Notes under the pieces: model-generated
Seen by the model: only the letters and a program-made list of their open reading frames with translations
Databases searched by the model: none
Told to the model about the DNA's origin: nothing
Translations under genes and position numbers: made by a program
Shown here: one piece after another, positions 35,698 through 63,400 of the stretch
Position numbering within the stretch: the stretch's first letter is position 1
Layout of the letters: every line of letters begins with the position of its first letter
Source of the DNA: Gigantopelta aegis
Taxonomy: Eukaryota > Mollusca > Gastropoda > Neomphalida > Peltospiridae
Reading direction: 5' to 3'
NCBI RefSeq assembly: GCF_016097555.1
Contig: NC_054702.1
Coordinates: 91,477,798 to 91,541,797, forward strand
DNA length: 64,000 nucleotides

Positions 35698-36788
35698 TCA
35701 AGATTGTCACTTGTTTGTGTCGATCTGCGACGTGTTGCCGATCTTAAGGAAATCAGGCTTGAATATATTATTGCAGGCCCGGTTTTTTTTTACATAAAGC
35801 TAACAATGCCATTGCCTGATACTCTAGACGTATTAATTTTAAGTATAGATACAAATCAGGCAGGGATGGTGAATATTTTATATATATACCAAATAGGTAA
35901 GGGGATGAAATACTTGTTCTAAGCATTTGTGAAACAGCAGTGAGATCGCCATTTTATGAACACTATGAATTATACTGCAGCTTTATATTGATATATTCTA
36001 ATCAATAAACGTAGTGTCTGATTGGTCGTCTTTGTTCATTATTCCTAAGTGTCACATACGTTTATTGTCACAACTTGAAAACAAAACTTTGCGAGTAAAT
36101 TATTTTTGGAATAAAACGGGTGACTTTAAAAACTGGTTTCAGTGTGAATTCGGACAATGGATTTAATATAATCTGCACAATAAATAATTTACAGTTTGTT
36201 TGTTTTGTTTAACGACACCACTAGAGCACATTGAATAAATCATTTAAAGAGTATTTAAATTATCCGAGGCTTTATCATTCGATATTGATATTTTTGCATC
36301 TGTTTAGAAACATCTATCCTATGTGCAAGTTCTGATAGTTACGGTATGTTTAAATATTTATATTATACCAACATTATTATACGAAAGACGCGTTGTGGAT
36401 GGGATATTTTCTTTGACGAGATTCGTGAGGTGCGTGGGTTAGTTAATGCAAATTAAACAGTGTTTCTTTTGATTCATAATATATTAAAGTCTACTGTAAA
36501 CGTATCGATCAGATTTGTAGTTGTGAAAAGGATATGAGAAGAAATAATACATTTAATTGATTTTGTATAACTGGATGTATTTTGGTACACAATAAATAAC
36601 ATAAAAATTGTGTAACACATGCGATAATAACAACTGAAAATTCGGTTGTGCGTTTTTATTGGAATTTAGTATATTTAATCTGTAATTATATTTTTTTTAA
36701 ATTATCTACACCAAATGGATCTGCGGTCAAATAAAGAGTTTCTCTTGTGTAAAAAAGAAATAACATCGCCACTTTATATATAGAATAC
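35698..36788. other. Intergenic, AT-rich
   Basis: Apart from the SINE tail fragment at 36194-36241, nothing is recognised. The minus-strand HHAT gene may reach 36789 at its 3' end (candidate polyadenylation signal). Confidence 0.45.
36194..36241 (-). repeat. SINE tail fragment (tail B)
   Basis: GTTTGTTTGTTTTGTTTAAC, then GACACCACTAGAGCACATTG, is the tail-B 3' end in minus orientation, without body or head. Confidence 0.85.
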
Positions 36789-36794
36789 TTTATT
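36789..36794 (-). terminator. Candidate polyadenylation signal of minus-strand HHAT gene
   Basis: TTTATT on the plus strand is AATAAA on the minus strand, about 390 bp past the stop codon at 37180-37182. It is the nearest convincing hexamer, but transcripts are needed to confirm it. Confidence 0.35.
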
Positions 36795-36976
36795 CTAAAT
36801 TCACGGAATTACAAATACATTAGAATTTTCAATTACATAACTACAATTTTCTTTTTTTTTAAAGTGTTTTTCCTCTAGGTTAAATTTTTTATCAGTCTAA
36901 TATTAAGTGTTTGCAGCTTAATTCGGCTTCGATGGGAAAGCTGTATTATTATTTAGAATTTGTACTTTTTTTGGTC

Positions 36977-37082
36977 TCCCTCCCTCTCTCTCTCTCTCTC
37001 CCCCTCTCCCTCTCCCTCTCCCTCTCCCTCTCCCTCTCCCACTCCCACTCCCTCTCCCTCTCCCTCTCCCTCTCTCTCTCTA
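36977..37082. repeat. (CT)n / (CCCTCT)n repeat
   Basis: CT and CCCTCT repeats within the probable 3' UTR of the minus-strand HHAT gene. Confidence 0.92.
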
Positions 37083-37179
37083 TCAAGGTGGGAGGCGTGT
37101 AGACCTTGTTATACACTATAGTTTGAGATTCTTCTAATCAAGTCAAGGCAGCGTATTTCTTTCACAATGTCATGTTACA

Positions 37180-50956
<13,777 letters not shown>

Positions 50957-51156
50957 ATTGTTTCCTTTAGCCTGTACAGACAGCCTGTGCAAACATCTTT
51001 ATCTTGTTTGAAGGTATAAATTTACAGAACTATACAGAACTTGGGGCAGCGTCCAACTATTCAGGGAAAGGTCAGGGCAGGCCAACGGTGCTACCTGTTA
51101 CGCCTGAGTATCGAGTTGCAGAAGGAAATGAGCTTGTTCCCGTTTGGCATACTATA

Positions 51157-52651
51157 CTCTTCAAAAGAAGAAACGCAAAACCACATTGTCGTAACATTTG
51201 GAGAATTGATTTAATTATTGAATGGTGAGTCCGATAATTACCAAATGTTGCAGGATTGTTCACAATTCACTCTAGTCCATTGTGAGTAAGTGATAGGACA
51301 CACCACCAAGGTCAAGGTCATCTAGAGTCAATACCGGGTGTGGCCTCCGCGTGTGTTGACAACTGCCTGGCACCGCCTGCCCATTGAAGCAACCAGAGTA
51401 CGGATGACGTCCCGGGGGATGGTGGCCCACTCGGCCTGCAAGGCTGCTGCCAGCTCGGGCAGGGTCTGGGGCTGTGGTTGTCGCTGTCGGAGGCGTCGGT
51501 CCAACTCGTCCCATAGATGCTCAATTGGGTTCAAATCCGGTAATATCGATGGCCAAGGAAGGACATTAATGTTGTTGTTCTGTAGGAAAGCCGTTGTGAG
51601 ACGTGCTGTGTGAGGCCTGGCGTTGTCATGTTGGAACACTGCGTTGGCGTTGGCCATAACTGGAACGATGTGTGGCCGGAGGATCTGGTCAATGTAGCCC
51701 TGTGCATTCAGGTTGCCCTGCACGTGGACCAGGTCAGTTCTGCCAGTGTGTGAGATGGCTGCCCACACCATGACACTACCCCCGCCGAATCTGTCCACTT
51801 CCTGCACGCAGTTTGCCGCATAACGTTCCACCACGACGCCTATACACGCGACATCTTCCATCATGACGTCGGAGCAGAAATCGGGACTCGTCACTGAACC
51901 ACACCTGTCTCCATCGCAGTTGAGGCCATTGTCGATGAATCTGGCACCACTGCAGTCGGAGTCGACGGTGTTGTGGTGTTAAGATGACACCTCGAACTGG
52001 ACGTCTGGCACGAATTCCTACCTCACGTAGGCGGTTCCGTACGGTCTGGTCGGATATCCTGCGCAAACCTGGTATTGCTGCGGCTGTGGAGGTGGCAGTA
52101 GTCAATCGTTCCCGAAGGTGGCGTACCCGGATGTAGCGGTCCTGCCCGGGGGTAGTGACCCGTGGTCGACCGGATCTAGGGAGGTCACGTGTTGATCCAT
52201 GTTGCTGGTAACGGTCCCACAGTCTGGAGATGGTGCTTGGGGACACATGGAATGCCCTGGCAACGGCCGTTCTGGATTCGCCTGCGTCTAGTCGGCCGAT
52301 GGCATTGTTTCTCTGCGGTTCACTGAAACGTGGCATGTCCTGGATTGTCAACTGTCGGCCAGATACAGAGGCCAGGCAAGCGAACACCCTGCACTTTTAT
52401 ACTGTCGGTGTTCATGTTGCACGTGCAGACAACGCACGTGCAGTGGTGACATGGTTTGCACGTGGCTGCGTTTTTGCGAATATTCACATTTTGGAACTTT
52501 ATTGTACAGTAGCTGCGTTTTATCGAATGTAACCGTGGGAATGTGTTTGGGACATGCAATGACCTTATATTCACAAAGCATGAACCGGTAGGAAACATAA
52601 AATCGGAGTTATAACCCATTTGTACCCTTTTGCGTTTCTTTTTTTGAAGAG
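51157..52651 (-). mobile_element. Tc1/mariner element, Tc1-like, about 1.5 kb
   Basis: Inverted ends CTCTTCAAAAGAAGAAACGC (left) and, on the minus strand at the right, CTCTTCAAAAAAAGAAACGC, flanked by TA. The length is typical of Tc1 elements. It encodes a Tc1-type transposase on the minus strand and lies about 200 bp upstream of the minus-strand HHAT start codon. Confidence 0.9.
51328..52336 (-). pseudogene. Tc1-like DD34E transposase with one frameshift
   Basis: Starts MPRFSEPQRNNAIGRLDAGE, a paired-type helix-turn-helix, followed by a second HTH region with GRPRVT. The DDE domain shows WFSDESRF (first Asp), FQHDNARPHTARL (second Asp) and LPDLNPIEHLWDEL (Glu); exactly 34 residues separate the second Asp from the Glu, so it is DD34E, as in Tc1. 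The frame shifts near 51828-51836, between VYRRRG and ERYAANCVQE, where one extra G (GGTGGAACG instead of GGTGAACG) best explains it. The catalytic triad is intact on either side, so the copy died recently or the base is a sequence error. It ends GGHTRY. Confidence 0.9.
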
Positions 52652-52700
52652 TATATATACATGCTTGTAAACTGTTGAATGCACCTATCACATAACAACG

Positions 52701-53080
52701 GGGAGAAAGAAAGAAATGTTTTATTTAACGACGCACTCAACACATTTTATTTCCTGTTATATGGCGTCAGACATATGGTTAAGGACCACACAGATTTTGA
52801 GAGGAAACCCGCTGTCGCCACTACATGGGCTACTCTTCCGATTAGCAGCAAGGGATCTTTTATTTGCGCGTCCCACAGCACAAACCATGGCCTTTGTTGA
52901 ACCAGTTATGGATCACTGGTCGGTGCAAGTGGTTTACACCTACCCATTGAGCCTTGCGGAGCACTCAATCAGGGTTTGGAGTCGGTATCTGGATTAAAAA
53001 TCCCATGCCTCGACTGGGATCCGAACCCAGTACCTACCAGCTGTAGACCGATGGCCTACCACGACGCCACCGAGGCCGGT
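52701..53080 (-). repeat. Chimeric SINE (head 3 + tail A), nested insertion
   Basis: The left end is the tail-A 3' end (GAAATGTTTTATTTAACGAC), the body has TTAGCAGCAAGGGATCTTTT, and the right end on the minus strand is head 3 (CCGGCCTCGGTGGCGTCGTG, then GGGTTCGGATCCC). AACAACG occurs at both junctions (52694-52700 and 53082-53088), consistent with its own target duplication. Confidence 0.88.
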
Positions 53081-53088
53081 AAACAACG

Positions 53089-53368
53089 AGGGGGGACGTA
53101 GCTCAGTGTTAAAGCGTTCGACTACTACGCGGTCGGTTTAGGATCGTCCCCGGGGATCGATGGGCCTATTTCTCGTTCCAGCCAGTGCACCATGACTGGT
53201 ATATCAAAGGCCGTGATATGTGCCATGCCATCATGTCTGTGGTGTGGTGCATATAAAAGATACCTAGCTACTAATGAACAAATGTAGCGGGTTTCCTCTC
53301 TAAGACTAAATGTCAAAATTACCAAATGTTTCACATTCAATAGCCGATGATTAATAAATCAACTTTCC
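53089..53368 (+). repeat. tRNA-derived SINE (head 1 + tail B)
   Basis: GGGGGGACGTAGCTCAGTGT head, GTTCCAGCCAGTGCACCATG body, eroded tail AGCCGATGATTAATAAATCA. ATCACATAACAA follows it (53369-53380) and also lies left of the neighbouring SINE (52687-52698). This implies that it was here first and that the 52701-53080 SINE inserted beside it. Confidence 0.88.
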
Positions 53369-53461
53369 ATCACATAACAAGGAAAACAATGTCTAAGAAC
53401 TCCTCAGCAGAATGATTTTGTTGCTGATAGTCGTCAGATATAACGTAATTGTGATACTTAA

Positions 53462-53689
53462 AGGGACTATCCTGACTTTGGTGCCACTGTAGCATGTTTA
53501 CGACTAATGTTAGGCTCAGACTACCAACTACCAGCAGAAAGTTGGTGAACTTTCTGCTTTCACGACATTGGATATATACAGACACTGGTATTCTAAACGA
53601 GACAAAGTATTTAATATATAATTTTAGTCGCCAAAAGGATATGTTGGTCGGAAACATCTTATGATGGCTTCAAACTCAGGACAGTCCCT
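53462..53689. mobile_element. TTAA-flanked MITE, copy 4 (diverged)
   Basis: AGGGACTATCCTGACTTTG at the left and CAAACTCAGGACAGTCCCT at the right, flanked by TTAA (53458-53461 and 53690-53693). The interior keeps the GACACTGGTATTCTAAACGA-type segment of the family. Confidence 0.85.
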
Positions 53690-54089
53690 TTAATAAAGAA
53701 AGTTAGAGAAGATGCCAGCTTCCACCACACAGGTTGCGCTTATTGTTGCAGAGTAAAAACGACATATTTTACATGCATTTTGACCGCAGTAATACGTATT
53801 TTGAAATACCAGTCGTGGAGCATTGGTCGACAAGGGTAATAACCCAAACGGATTTTTAGGCAGATTGACCTTACAACTCATCGTACGCCAGACGAGTGTT
53901 TTCATCCGCTCCTCTCCTCTCCGACACCCCACCCCCACCCTCCAAGAGGATTGATCAATATTGATCCTTTTTATTACAGTACTTTATTATTTTTGTTGTA
54001 CGGAATAATGAGCAGTGTTGAGATAAATCAGAGACAAATAGTAAGGCAACTTCTTAAGTTAACATTTCTCTTCCCCAACATTATTAGTT

Positions 54090-54240
54090 TATTCTCTTCT
54101 CATTTATGTTTCGATTGTCCGTCTAAAATGCTCCAAGATATATAGATTTCGACTGAGCGGTAAATTCATTTTTATTTTGGCATGTTAGCCATTTTATCCA
54201 GGCTTGTTTTCCCGTCTCTTGGTTGTTTCAGTTATTCCAA
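54090..54240 (+). repeat. LINE-like 3' fragment
   Basis: GATTGTCCGTCTAAAATGCT, then CCAAGATATATAGATTTCGA and CTGAGCGGTAAATTCATTTT, matches 30735-30800 in the element at 29931-31014 (GGACTGTCCTTCTAAAATGC; CCGAGCAGTCAA). Boundaries unclear. Confidence 0.6.
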
Positions 54241-54299
54241 AAGTGTCTATACATGTGTGTTTATATGTATATAATAATGATATGTATGCATCATATGTA

Positions 54300-57200
54300 A
54301 GCACGGTAACAAAGCATTTTGCATTGTATTATATAACCTGCAACTCTCCCACGTGCAGATTTGAACTTGAATTTGATGCAAACACACTAAATGAATTCTT
54401 ATCCTTTATGACAGATGATCGACTATTATGTATATTAAAGTAGTATTTTGTACTTTTGAAACTTGCAAACTGATGTCGGTGCCGCTGTAGAAAGGAACAC
54501 ATAATGGCTAGTTTCAGAAGCATTTGGACTACAATGGTCAATAATAATAACAATAATAAAGAGGCGATTAGAAACGTTGGTATATCAAGAAATTTTTATT
54601 AGAAACGATCAGTATGACAAGCCAATCGGAGGGCATTTAGAACCAAAGTATTTGTGAAGGTCTTGGAGGTGACGGTTGGAGACGACTTGCTGCTTAGTTG
54701 GGTTTCTTTTTTTGTTGTTGTTTAACGGCACCACGAGAGCACACTGATATATTCATCAGACTATTGGATGTCAAACATTTGGTTATTCTGACTCGTAGTC
54801 ATCAGAGGAAACTCGCTATATTGTTCCTAATGCAGCAGATCTTTTATACGCACTTTCCCACAGACACGAAAGCACATACCATGGCCTTTGACCAGTTGTG
54901 ATGCACTGGTTGGAACGAGAAAAAACTCAAAGCACCTCCAGCGAGGACTCAACAGACTGATCTAAATGCCGCCCCTGCTGCTTAGATTGTTGAAGGACCA
55001 ACAGTGTTTTCGAGATACGTCAAAGAAAGTCTGGCAACTCATCCTTTTCAGTTTATTTGTATTGGTTATGCAAGTGGTTATTTAATATGACATGCAATTA
55101 TGTCCATATTCAAATAGTACTCTAAAATATACTGCAATTATTTTATAGGCAGTTGGTTGTTAGATACGATGCCCTGTATCGTATCAAAACCGGGCAACAC
55201 CTAGCTTAAAATAACCTGCGGGAAAGGACACTGAAAATACAATCAGGTCACAGTAATAAGGTGTTAGTTTGACCAAACATTTTAAACTAAAAAGGCACTT
55301 TTTCGTACTTTTCTTGAGATAAAACTCTACCGAATGCCACTTCACAAGGCAAAAAACCAACTAAACATAACATCAAATTTAAAATAACATTTTCATAACA
55401 AATCAAAAAAAAAAAAAAAAAGGTGAAGAGACCAAGATTAATAAATGCATGTAGTTTATTCAGAGTATTGTTGAGAGCTTTCATCAGCATGCTCAAACAT
55501 GCTCAGTACTCCAAGGCTGAGATCATATCTGAAGTCTATTAATACATTATATTTAAAATAACATTTATAACATTATGTACATCTGTTAGCTTAAGTATGT
55601 CACATGCTGTAGAACAGACATCAACTTCAAATCATTTGTATATTCCAGAGTTTATTAACAAATTTTGCAATATCACTTTTTAAAAGTTATTTACATGTAT
55701 ATACACCTTTCTCATTCTCGGTTTTTTCTTTCACTCACATCCGCTCATACAATTCAATAACTGCAGATGAACTTCAGATGAGCAACATCGCTTGTCAATA
55801 TTTCAAAGACACTCAACATGTTTTAAGATTAATCACCATATGTACAATTACACATGCTAAATGGACCACAATACAGCTCCATCTGAATCAAATAAATAAA
55901 TTTACAACCTTATTGTCTATATTACAAGATGGCAATAATGTGTATTTTTTGGGTAATTATCACACAGTACTTTACAAAACACTGAACATGTACTTATTTG
56001 AAGTGAGACAAACTGTAGTTTAAATCATCAAGCATATGCCCTGCTTTTTTCAGTGTAGTGGCATCATTATCATTTCACTAACAAACTGTTATCAAGTTAC
56101 CAGTAAGTTCAGTCTGCATATGACAGATGGGGTAAACTGATCTGCATTATAAATAAAAAAATAATATAAAAACAAAACCCACCTCATGAATATTGAATGT
56201 TAAACAGTTACTAGTCATCAACAGACATATGTGTATTTGCATTTATATTCAAGACTATAAAATGAATTTACAAAAATAGCTTTGCAAACTGTACTTTAAA
56301 GTTTATATCGAAGAAGACAAAGGAAGTTTGTTTACATTAATATAAACAATAAAGTAAATTGGGACAAACGATGGAACTTTTGAAACAGCTGTATTTTGTT
56401 TTTTACAATTATAATATTCTGTATATATTCTGATGACATGAGATGTCAACAGATTCTGGTGCTAAGGCAGTTCTCAGACAGGCTGAACATAGGAATTCAA
56501 CAGTTTACATATCCTGTTCTTTGGTCTTATCTAAGTCAGAACGTTTCTTTAGTCTAAATCATGAGTTCTTTTACAGTCCAACTCATAGTATAGTAGGTAA
56601 TTATATAAATCATAGTGATCATTCATGTTAATTTTGATTTGTACCACTACATATATTGATATGTAATGAGAATAATATTTGGTCGAAATTCTCAGATACA
56701 CACCTAAAATTTATTTTTTTAGCATTTGTTTGGAGTAAATTACTTTAAGGTTAGTAAGCAAGTAGCAAATTAGTTTTTAATAGAAATAATGCCAAATATT
56801 TAACCTCCATCTCACAACACACACGTGCACACTAATTTACTCTCTCATACACACACAGGCACACATCCCACATGATCAGTTCTACAACAGGCTACAAGAT
56901 TAACTGGTTAATATTTTATATCTGCATCACATTCCATTTGTAGATGGTCAAAAATACTTTTTAACAGGAAAGACGATTACTAAATCCTAGTTGCTCAATG
57001 ATTAGAATTCCAATTCCATTTACCCAATATGAACTAAAAGCATATAAACCTCCCTACTTTTTCACCCCAAGAGTGCATGCACATATCTAAATATGTCTGA
57101 GCACATCATTTTGACAGGTGGGTTTCTTTCGTCATGACAGAAAAGTCATTCTTTGAACATAGCCACCATTACTGACCATAAATATATTTTATTATTTCAC

Positions 57201-57480
57201 AATTAAAAAAACAACAAATAATAATGACATAAATAATGATAAAATAGACGAGTTTGCCTTCTTAACAAATTGCACCAAAGCATGAAATATACCACATACA
57301 ACGGTGAACACAGTGATTCCATGACAACAACTTCTGCTGGTACAGGACAATGATCCACCACCATAACTTTGATCTGCACACAAACTGCACACATGAAGCA
57401 GCATTCTGTGGAGTTGAATGTTTTCCACGTGTTGTGAAAGAGCAAGTGTATTTACACACGTAACAAATAAATAGTATTTC
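54300..57480. other. Mostly repeat-poor region, possible syntaxin-5 3' UTR
   Basis: Lies directly downstream of the syntaxin-5 stop codon on the minus strand. Apart from the SINE at 54713-54976 and an A run near 55408-55420 it is unique, AT-rich sequence. Several minus-strand AATAAA hexamers occur (for example 57187-57192), so a long 3' UTR is plausible, but I cannot place its end. No other gene is recognised. Confidence 0.4.
54713..54976 (-). repeat. tRNA-derived SINE (head 2 + tail B)
   Basis: TGTTTAACGGCACCACGAGA tail end at the left, GACTATTGGATGTCAAACAT body, and on the minus strand at the right GGGGCGGCATTTAGATCAGT head. Confidence 0.88.
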
Positions 57481-60400
57481 CTAGGCCATGAAGACTACAA
57501 ATATGATGAAAAATACTATCAAAACTGCAAATATTTTTATCATGAGCCACCGATTTGAAGTCACTGATTGAAAGTATTTTAGAATCTCTCCGTGTGCCGC
57601 TTCAATGTTTAACTGTGCATCTTCAACATTTGAATCAATCCTGTAAAACAAAAATATGTAGAAATTAGCAGTATTAAAACATTACAGTAAGTTCTTTCAA
57701 ATTTTCTTTTAGATGTTAATTTTATTTTTTTTAAATTCTGACAATTTTCTTCACAACCATAAACATTAAAGGTGCTGACTTAAGGTTCCAAGATGCATAC
57801 CTTTTGTTTCGAATCAAATAAATTATGAGCTACTACAATCACTAGGACTTACCAAATATGTTAAGCAGAGTTGAAAGTAATGTCTAAGTTAAAAGTGAAA
57901 ATTCTGTAATAGCTGATAACATTTACAGTGCATAACAACTATGGTCCACAACTTTTAACTTATAAAACTTTTAATTTTGTTATGTAATTAAATACAGACA
58001 TGCAATAACATCTATCTTAGAACTTAATCATAATTTGATTAACAACATGTACTACAATTATTTTCTATTCATAATACAATGGTAACAGCAGACAAGAGCT
58101 ATGCTGAGTTTGCTTCCACTGTAAGATGTTTCTGACCAACAGAGATTTTTGATAACGCAAATTAAAATGAAAAACATTTTCTTGTTTACAATATCAGTGT
58201 CTGTATAAAAAAGGTGTTTGTTGTCGTTCTAATGCTTGTAGTAGTTTGAACTGGATTTCACCTCCCAATAAATTTGTACATACTAAAAATATATAGTACA
58301 ACATAAAATGAAATATTAGTGCTACAAACATAAATCCATGACCACAAATATATTGGATATATAGACACTGGTATTCTAAATAAGAAAATTATTTAATATG
58401 TAATTTTAGTAGCCAAAAAGACTTCTAAGTCAGAAACATCTTACAATGGCTGTCAACTCTGGATAGTTCCTTTAATAAAATATAAAAAACACTGACCGTG
58501 TAACCATCTCCTCCTGTTCTTTAACCATGTGAGCCAACTGTGTAAATATTGATCCCAGTTCAACTATCGTAGACTCAATAGTCTGCATGGTCTCCGCTCT
58601 GCTTTGTATATAGGAATCCTAAAACAAAATATTTAAATTCTAATGTCCTCATATAAATGCTATAACTACAGTATTTATTATTAAGTTACAACCATTACTG
58701 TGCTGCTACCAGTTAAGAAAAACAAAATTTTGATCTGGGTAGTAGTTTGAGAATGTCCAGGAAATCTCCACTCGGAAGGACTTGCAAGATTTAAAGAAAA
58801 TATCTTCCGTGTAGGTAGTAATTTTGAATATATTACAAAATGTCTGTTTAGGTAGTACTTTTGCAATCTTAACAAAACCAAAACCACATAGATAGTAGCT
58901 AGTAGCTTTGAAATATTAATGATATGAAGAAATCATTAACTTACTAAATTCTTTTTTAAAAAAAAGGAAACAAATTATGGCCTTGTTCTTACTTGTTCAT
59001 CAATAATCTGCATTTGGTCCTGAAATTTTACCCCAGCGGCTCCATCCATATTAATAGCAACATCACCAGAACCCATTTCATCTTGTAGCAAAACAGACCC
59101 ATCTGAGGAAAAAAAAAAAAAAAAAAAAATTATATGTGCTACAAAAATGAACCATCCCACAGACAGGATAGCACATACCATGGCCTTTGATATACAAGTC
59201 GTGGTGCACTGGCTAGAGCGAGAAATAGCCCAATAGGTCCACCAATGGGGATCGATCGTATTTAATTTTAAAGTAACATTAATGAGATTATATATTTATT
59301 AAATAAAATTTAATTCATTGCAAATAAAGTAAACAAATAGGGTTTCAGGTAAGCAAAATCTGGAGTTGCAAATTAAGAAAAGATTAAGAAGTAAAATCTC
59401 ATCTATGATACAACCTCAACCTGTAACATTTATTCATAAATGATAAGTGATGTCCCCTCTTATCTATGATAAATGTGTGTTTGAACATGGGTTAATTAGT
59501 AATTATATTTCATGAAAAACATAACACAGAAATAAATGCCTAAAATTGATGCCATCAACATCATTGTCAACAGAAATGAAATAATCTATCTCACCATTTG
59601 TGATTTTTGTTGTAGAAAAGATAACAGTGAGAAATGAAACTTAAGACTGAAAATGTTACACCCAAACTATTTGTAAAAACATCATCTCTACCACAGCATG
59701 TTATAAATCACTGCCTAAACGGCGACGTGAACATAAGAATAAACTTACTGTGGCCTTTTAAAGCGGATGGAGGCAGAGATGAAGATACCCCGGATTGAGA
59801 AAACTGTTCTCTTCGAGACTTTTGATGTTTTAAATTCTGAAAATTAAATATTGATAAAACATTAGATTTCTATCTATAAAAAAATTTGGGTTTGTTTAAG
59901 GACACCACTAGAGCACATTGATTAATTAAACATCAGCTACTGGATGTCAAACATGTGGTAATTTATAGTCAGAGGAAATCCACTGCATTTTTCCATTAGC
60001 AGTAAAGGATCTTTTATATGCACTTTCCCAGACAGGAAAGCACATACCACGGACTTTGACCGGTTGTGGTGCACTGGTTGGAACATGAAAAACTAATTTG
60101 TTGAATGAATCCACCAAGATTCGATCCTGCGACGTAAGCACCTCGGGTAAGTGATCAACTGACAAGGAAAGTTTATTTGTTCAGGCAGACGCATTATCCA
60201 CCAATTTGGCAGGCACTGCTTCCAAATTTATTTAGAATGGTTGTACAATATCAATTCTATTTTAGAAGGGTGCTTTTAGCAACAGTGTATCACAAAAATA
60301 AAATGTAATTTATAACCAAATAAACCAATGTTAAAAACATAGTATTAAGAAGAATTAAGAGAGAAAACATTAGTAATATTCCTACCTCTGTTCGGACTTC

Positions 60401-63400
60401 TAATACTTGTTTGAATTCATTCGACATTGTGGCTAGCTTGGACTGAAATACAAGTTTAACTTACATATATTTGTCATGACTGTACCAATTCCACAAACTT
60501 GCTATAAAAAAATCCAGTAATTTTAACAATATAGTGTTTTAGTCATGTTAAAATATATAAATGTTAATAATTACTGGATACTGCAAATGTACCCAGATTA
60601 GGATAAACATGTTTTTCACAATTTTAAATATTACCCTTCCAAGGAATCCAACAAAACACTGATCATCCAGTTTCAAAACATATTCAAAATACAAGTATAC
60701 ACAAGGACTTAAATTATTTGATGTTTGTAGCACGTTTTCAACAACAAGTTTCTAATTCATTTTAATGTTCTGTTATTGGATTCTGTGAGTTTTGGAACCC
60801 AAGAAGTCGAAATTTTAAAATATCTATTTGATGCACAATAACAATCTGCTTTTAACAAGCTCTTATTGACTATTGTAAGACATTCTAAGCAAATGTAAAG
60901 GCATTTTCTGTGAGGTAAAATTAGTTTCTTTTTAAATGGAAAAAAAACATTTTGAATACAAACCTGAAGCGCCACCACAACTGAATTGGAATGAGTCTGA
61001 ATATGACTGCCATTTTTATTTCTTTGGGAACGAGCAAGCTGCAAGAATTGTAAACATTGTCAATAATATGAAAAGCAAAAGGTATAAGATTTTAAAATAA
61101 TGGAACCTTGATTTAACAGAATATTAGTATGTTTCATAATATATAAAATGCTTAACCGTGTCCTAGAGTATACTTAGAACCACTGAGAAAATAAATTTTA
61201 AATTAGTCTACAAATAATTTCATAGCTTCTAATATTCGTTCAAATCTAAATGATTGGATGCATGCATGAGCAGAGAATACTGTAAAAAAAATTCAAAATA
61301 AAGCTGATACAGTCCACTTAAAGTAGCTAGAGTTATGTAAAAAAAACAGGTTAGGGATTTTTAAAGATATCTTAGTGCTACAAAATTGTAAATCCATCAT
61401 AGGCTCATTACAGTGGTTTCACAATTTCATAACTCCAAGATACCTTCGAAAATATGGGTCCAGATTAGTATGACTGTCTCAGATTTCCTGCACGAGAAAG
61501 ATGAATAAAAGTTTCATTTAGAATATTTATGTCTGTCAAACAAACGGTGTCTGCTTTGATGGACTCGCTCAACATAACATGATATCATACCTCTTGAAGC
61601 TCAGCTATTTGCTTGTTTAAACTGTTAATATCTTGTTTGATGATATATGTCAGTTCTTGAATTTCAACTGGTTTGTCATTAAACAATGACTTTCTTTTTG
61701 CCACTGCAAATAAAACAGTAAGTTTCTTATAAACAAAAGAATAGAGATTTAGGTGTTCATAATGCAATAAGTGAACATAGTTTTTTCCAGCATTTTAACA
61801 TACATATATATCAAATGTTGTAAATCAATAATTTATTAGAAATAAAACAAATTTGTACACAATACTTTTCAGCTTTCAAATTTAAATAAATAAACTACGA
61901 AATGTTTTATTTAAGGATGCACTCAACACATTTTAATTTACGGTTATATGGAGTCAGACATATGGTTAAGGACCATACAGATATTGAGAGATGATACCCT
62001 GCTGTAGCTACGTCATGGGCTATTCTTTTCGATTAACAGCAAGGGATCTTTTATATGCACCATCCCACTGACAGGGTAGTACATACCATGGCCGTCGATA
62101 TTCCTGTCATGGTGCACTGGCTGGAACGAGAAATAGGCTAATGGGACCACCAACGGGGATCGATCCCAGACCGACCGTGCATCAAGTGGGCTCTTTACCA
62201 CTGGGCTACATCCCGCCCCCCATCAATAAACTAAGACAAAATCAACAACCATTGCAACATACTCTTGAAACTTACATATCGTCAACTTTTCCAATTTGGC
62301 AAATGTGTTTGCTAGATCTTTTCCAATACGTCTGAAAGTAAACCAAAACATAGTGGTAATAAATGTTGCTATACATCTTAACAATGTTTTCAAATGCTGC
62401 CTCCAGAAAGTAGGACAATGAAACAAGAGACACTGAACCATTCTCAAATTCTACAAATGATTACAGAGAAACCTGTTAAGTATTGATATAAAAGTACTAA
62501 AATGTGGCCCCTTACAACAGCGGACTGTTTAATCTGTAGACTACTGGATCAATTTGTGCCAACCATGCTGACATGGTACAAGTTGTAACTTTCACATAAA
62601 AAGTTTATAAACACATAAAATTATGTTCATATGTGAAAGGGTATTATTTTCTTGGGTTTCTAATTTTTTAATTTTTGGAGCACTTAATGATGTTTAAATT
62701 ATGCCTAAAATTTATAGCAGGATTTCCAGTATTCCCAATCACTGAGCTCTGCTGAGCAATTTGCTTTGGAAACCATCTACGATTCATATTCCAATATTTC
62801 TTATTTTCTTTTTGTTACAAAAATTGTCATATTTACTATCAAATTAGCTGTCACAATCAGCTATCAATTTCACAGAAACATAAAAAAGAAGAATTGCCAT
62901 AGTTAAAAGTTATCAAAAGCTTTTTTTTTTTATTCCATTATTATTTCTGGCCAAAACGGTGGGAAATATTCACTAATGAATGCAATGCATGCAATATACA
63001 GTGTGTTCATTTGTCAGGTGGTATGCAGTATCTAAAAGGTTAATAAGATAAATTTGTACTTGTAAGAAACCTCTCTTCTATGTACTTACTTGGCAATCAG
63101 TGTGAATTTGCTTCTATGTGCCAAATCTCTGTTCCTGTAGTGAGGAGCAACGCCATTTCCCTGAAAATATAAAAAAAACTTATATATATATATATATATA
63201 CTTTCATATTTGACTGGTTGTCTTCAGATCGGTCACTTTCGAATCGGACTCATTGTCCAATGGAGCAAGTAAGGAGAGCAACCACGGTACTTACAGTGAG
63301 TGCTGTGGGAAAATTTGAACCATGCATAATACTATTCTACAAGAGGTTGACAGATTCTAGATTGAAATTCTATGCTCTGCAGATCTGTAATACTACACTG

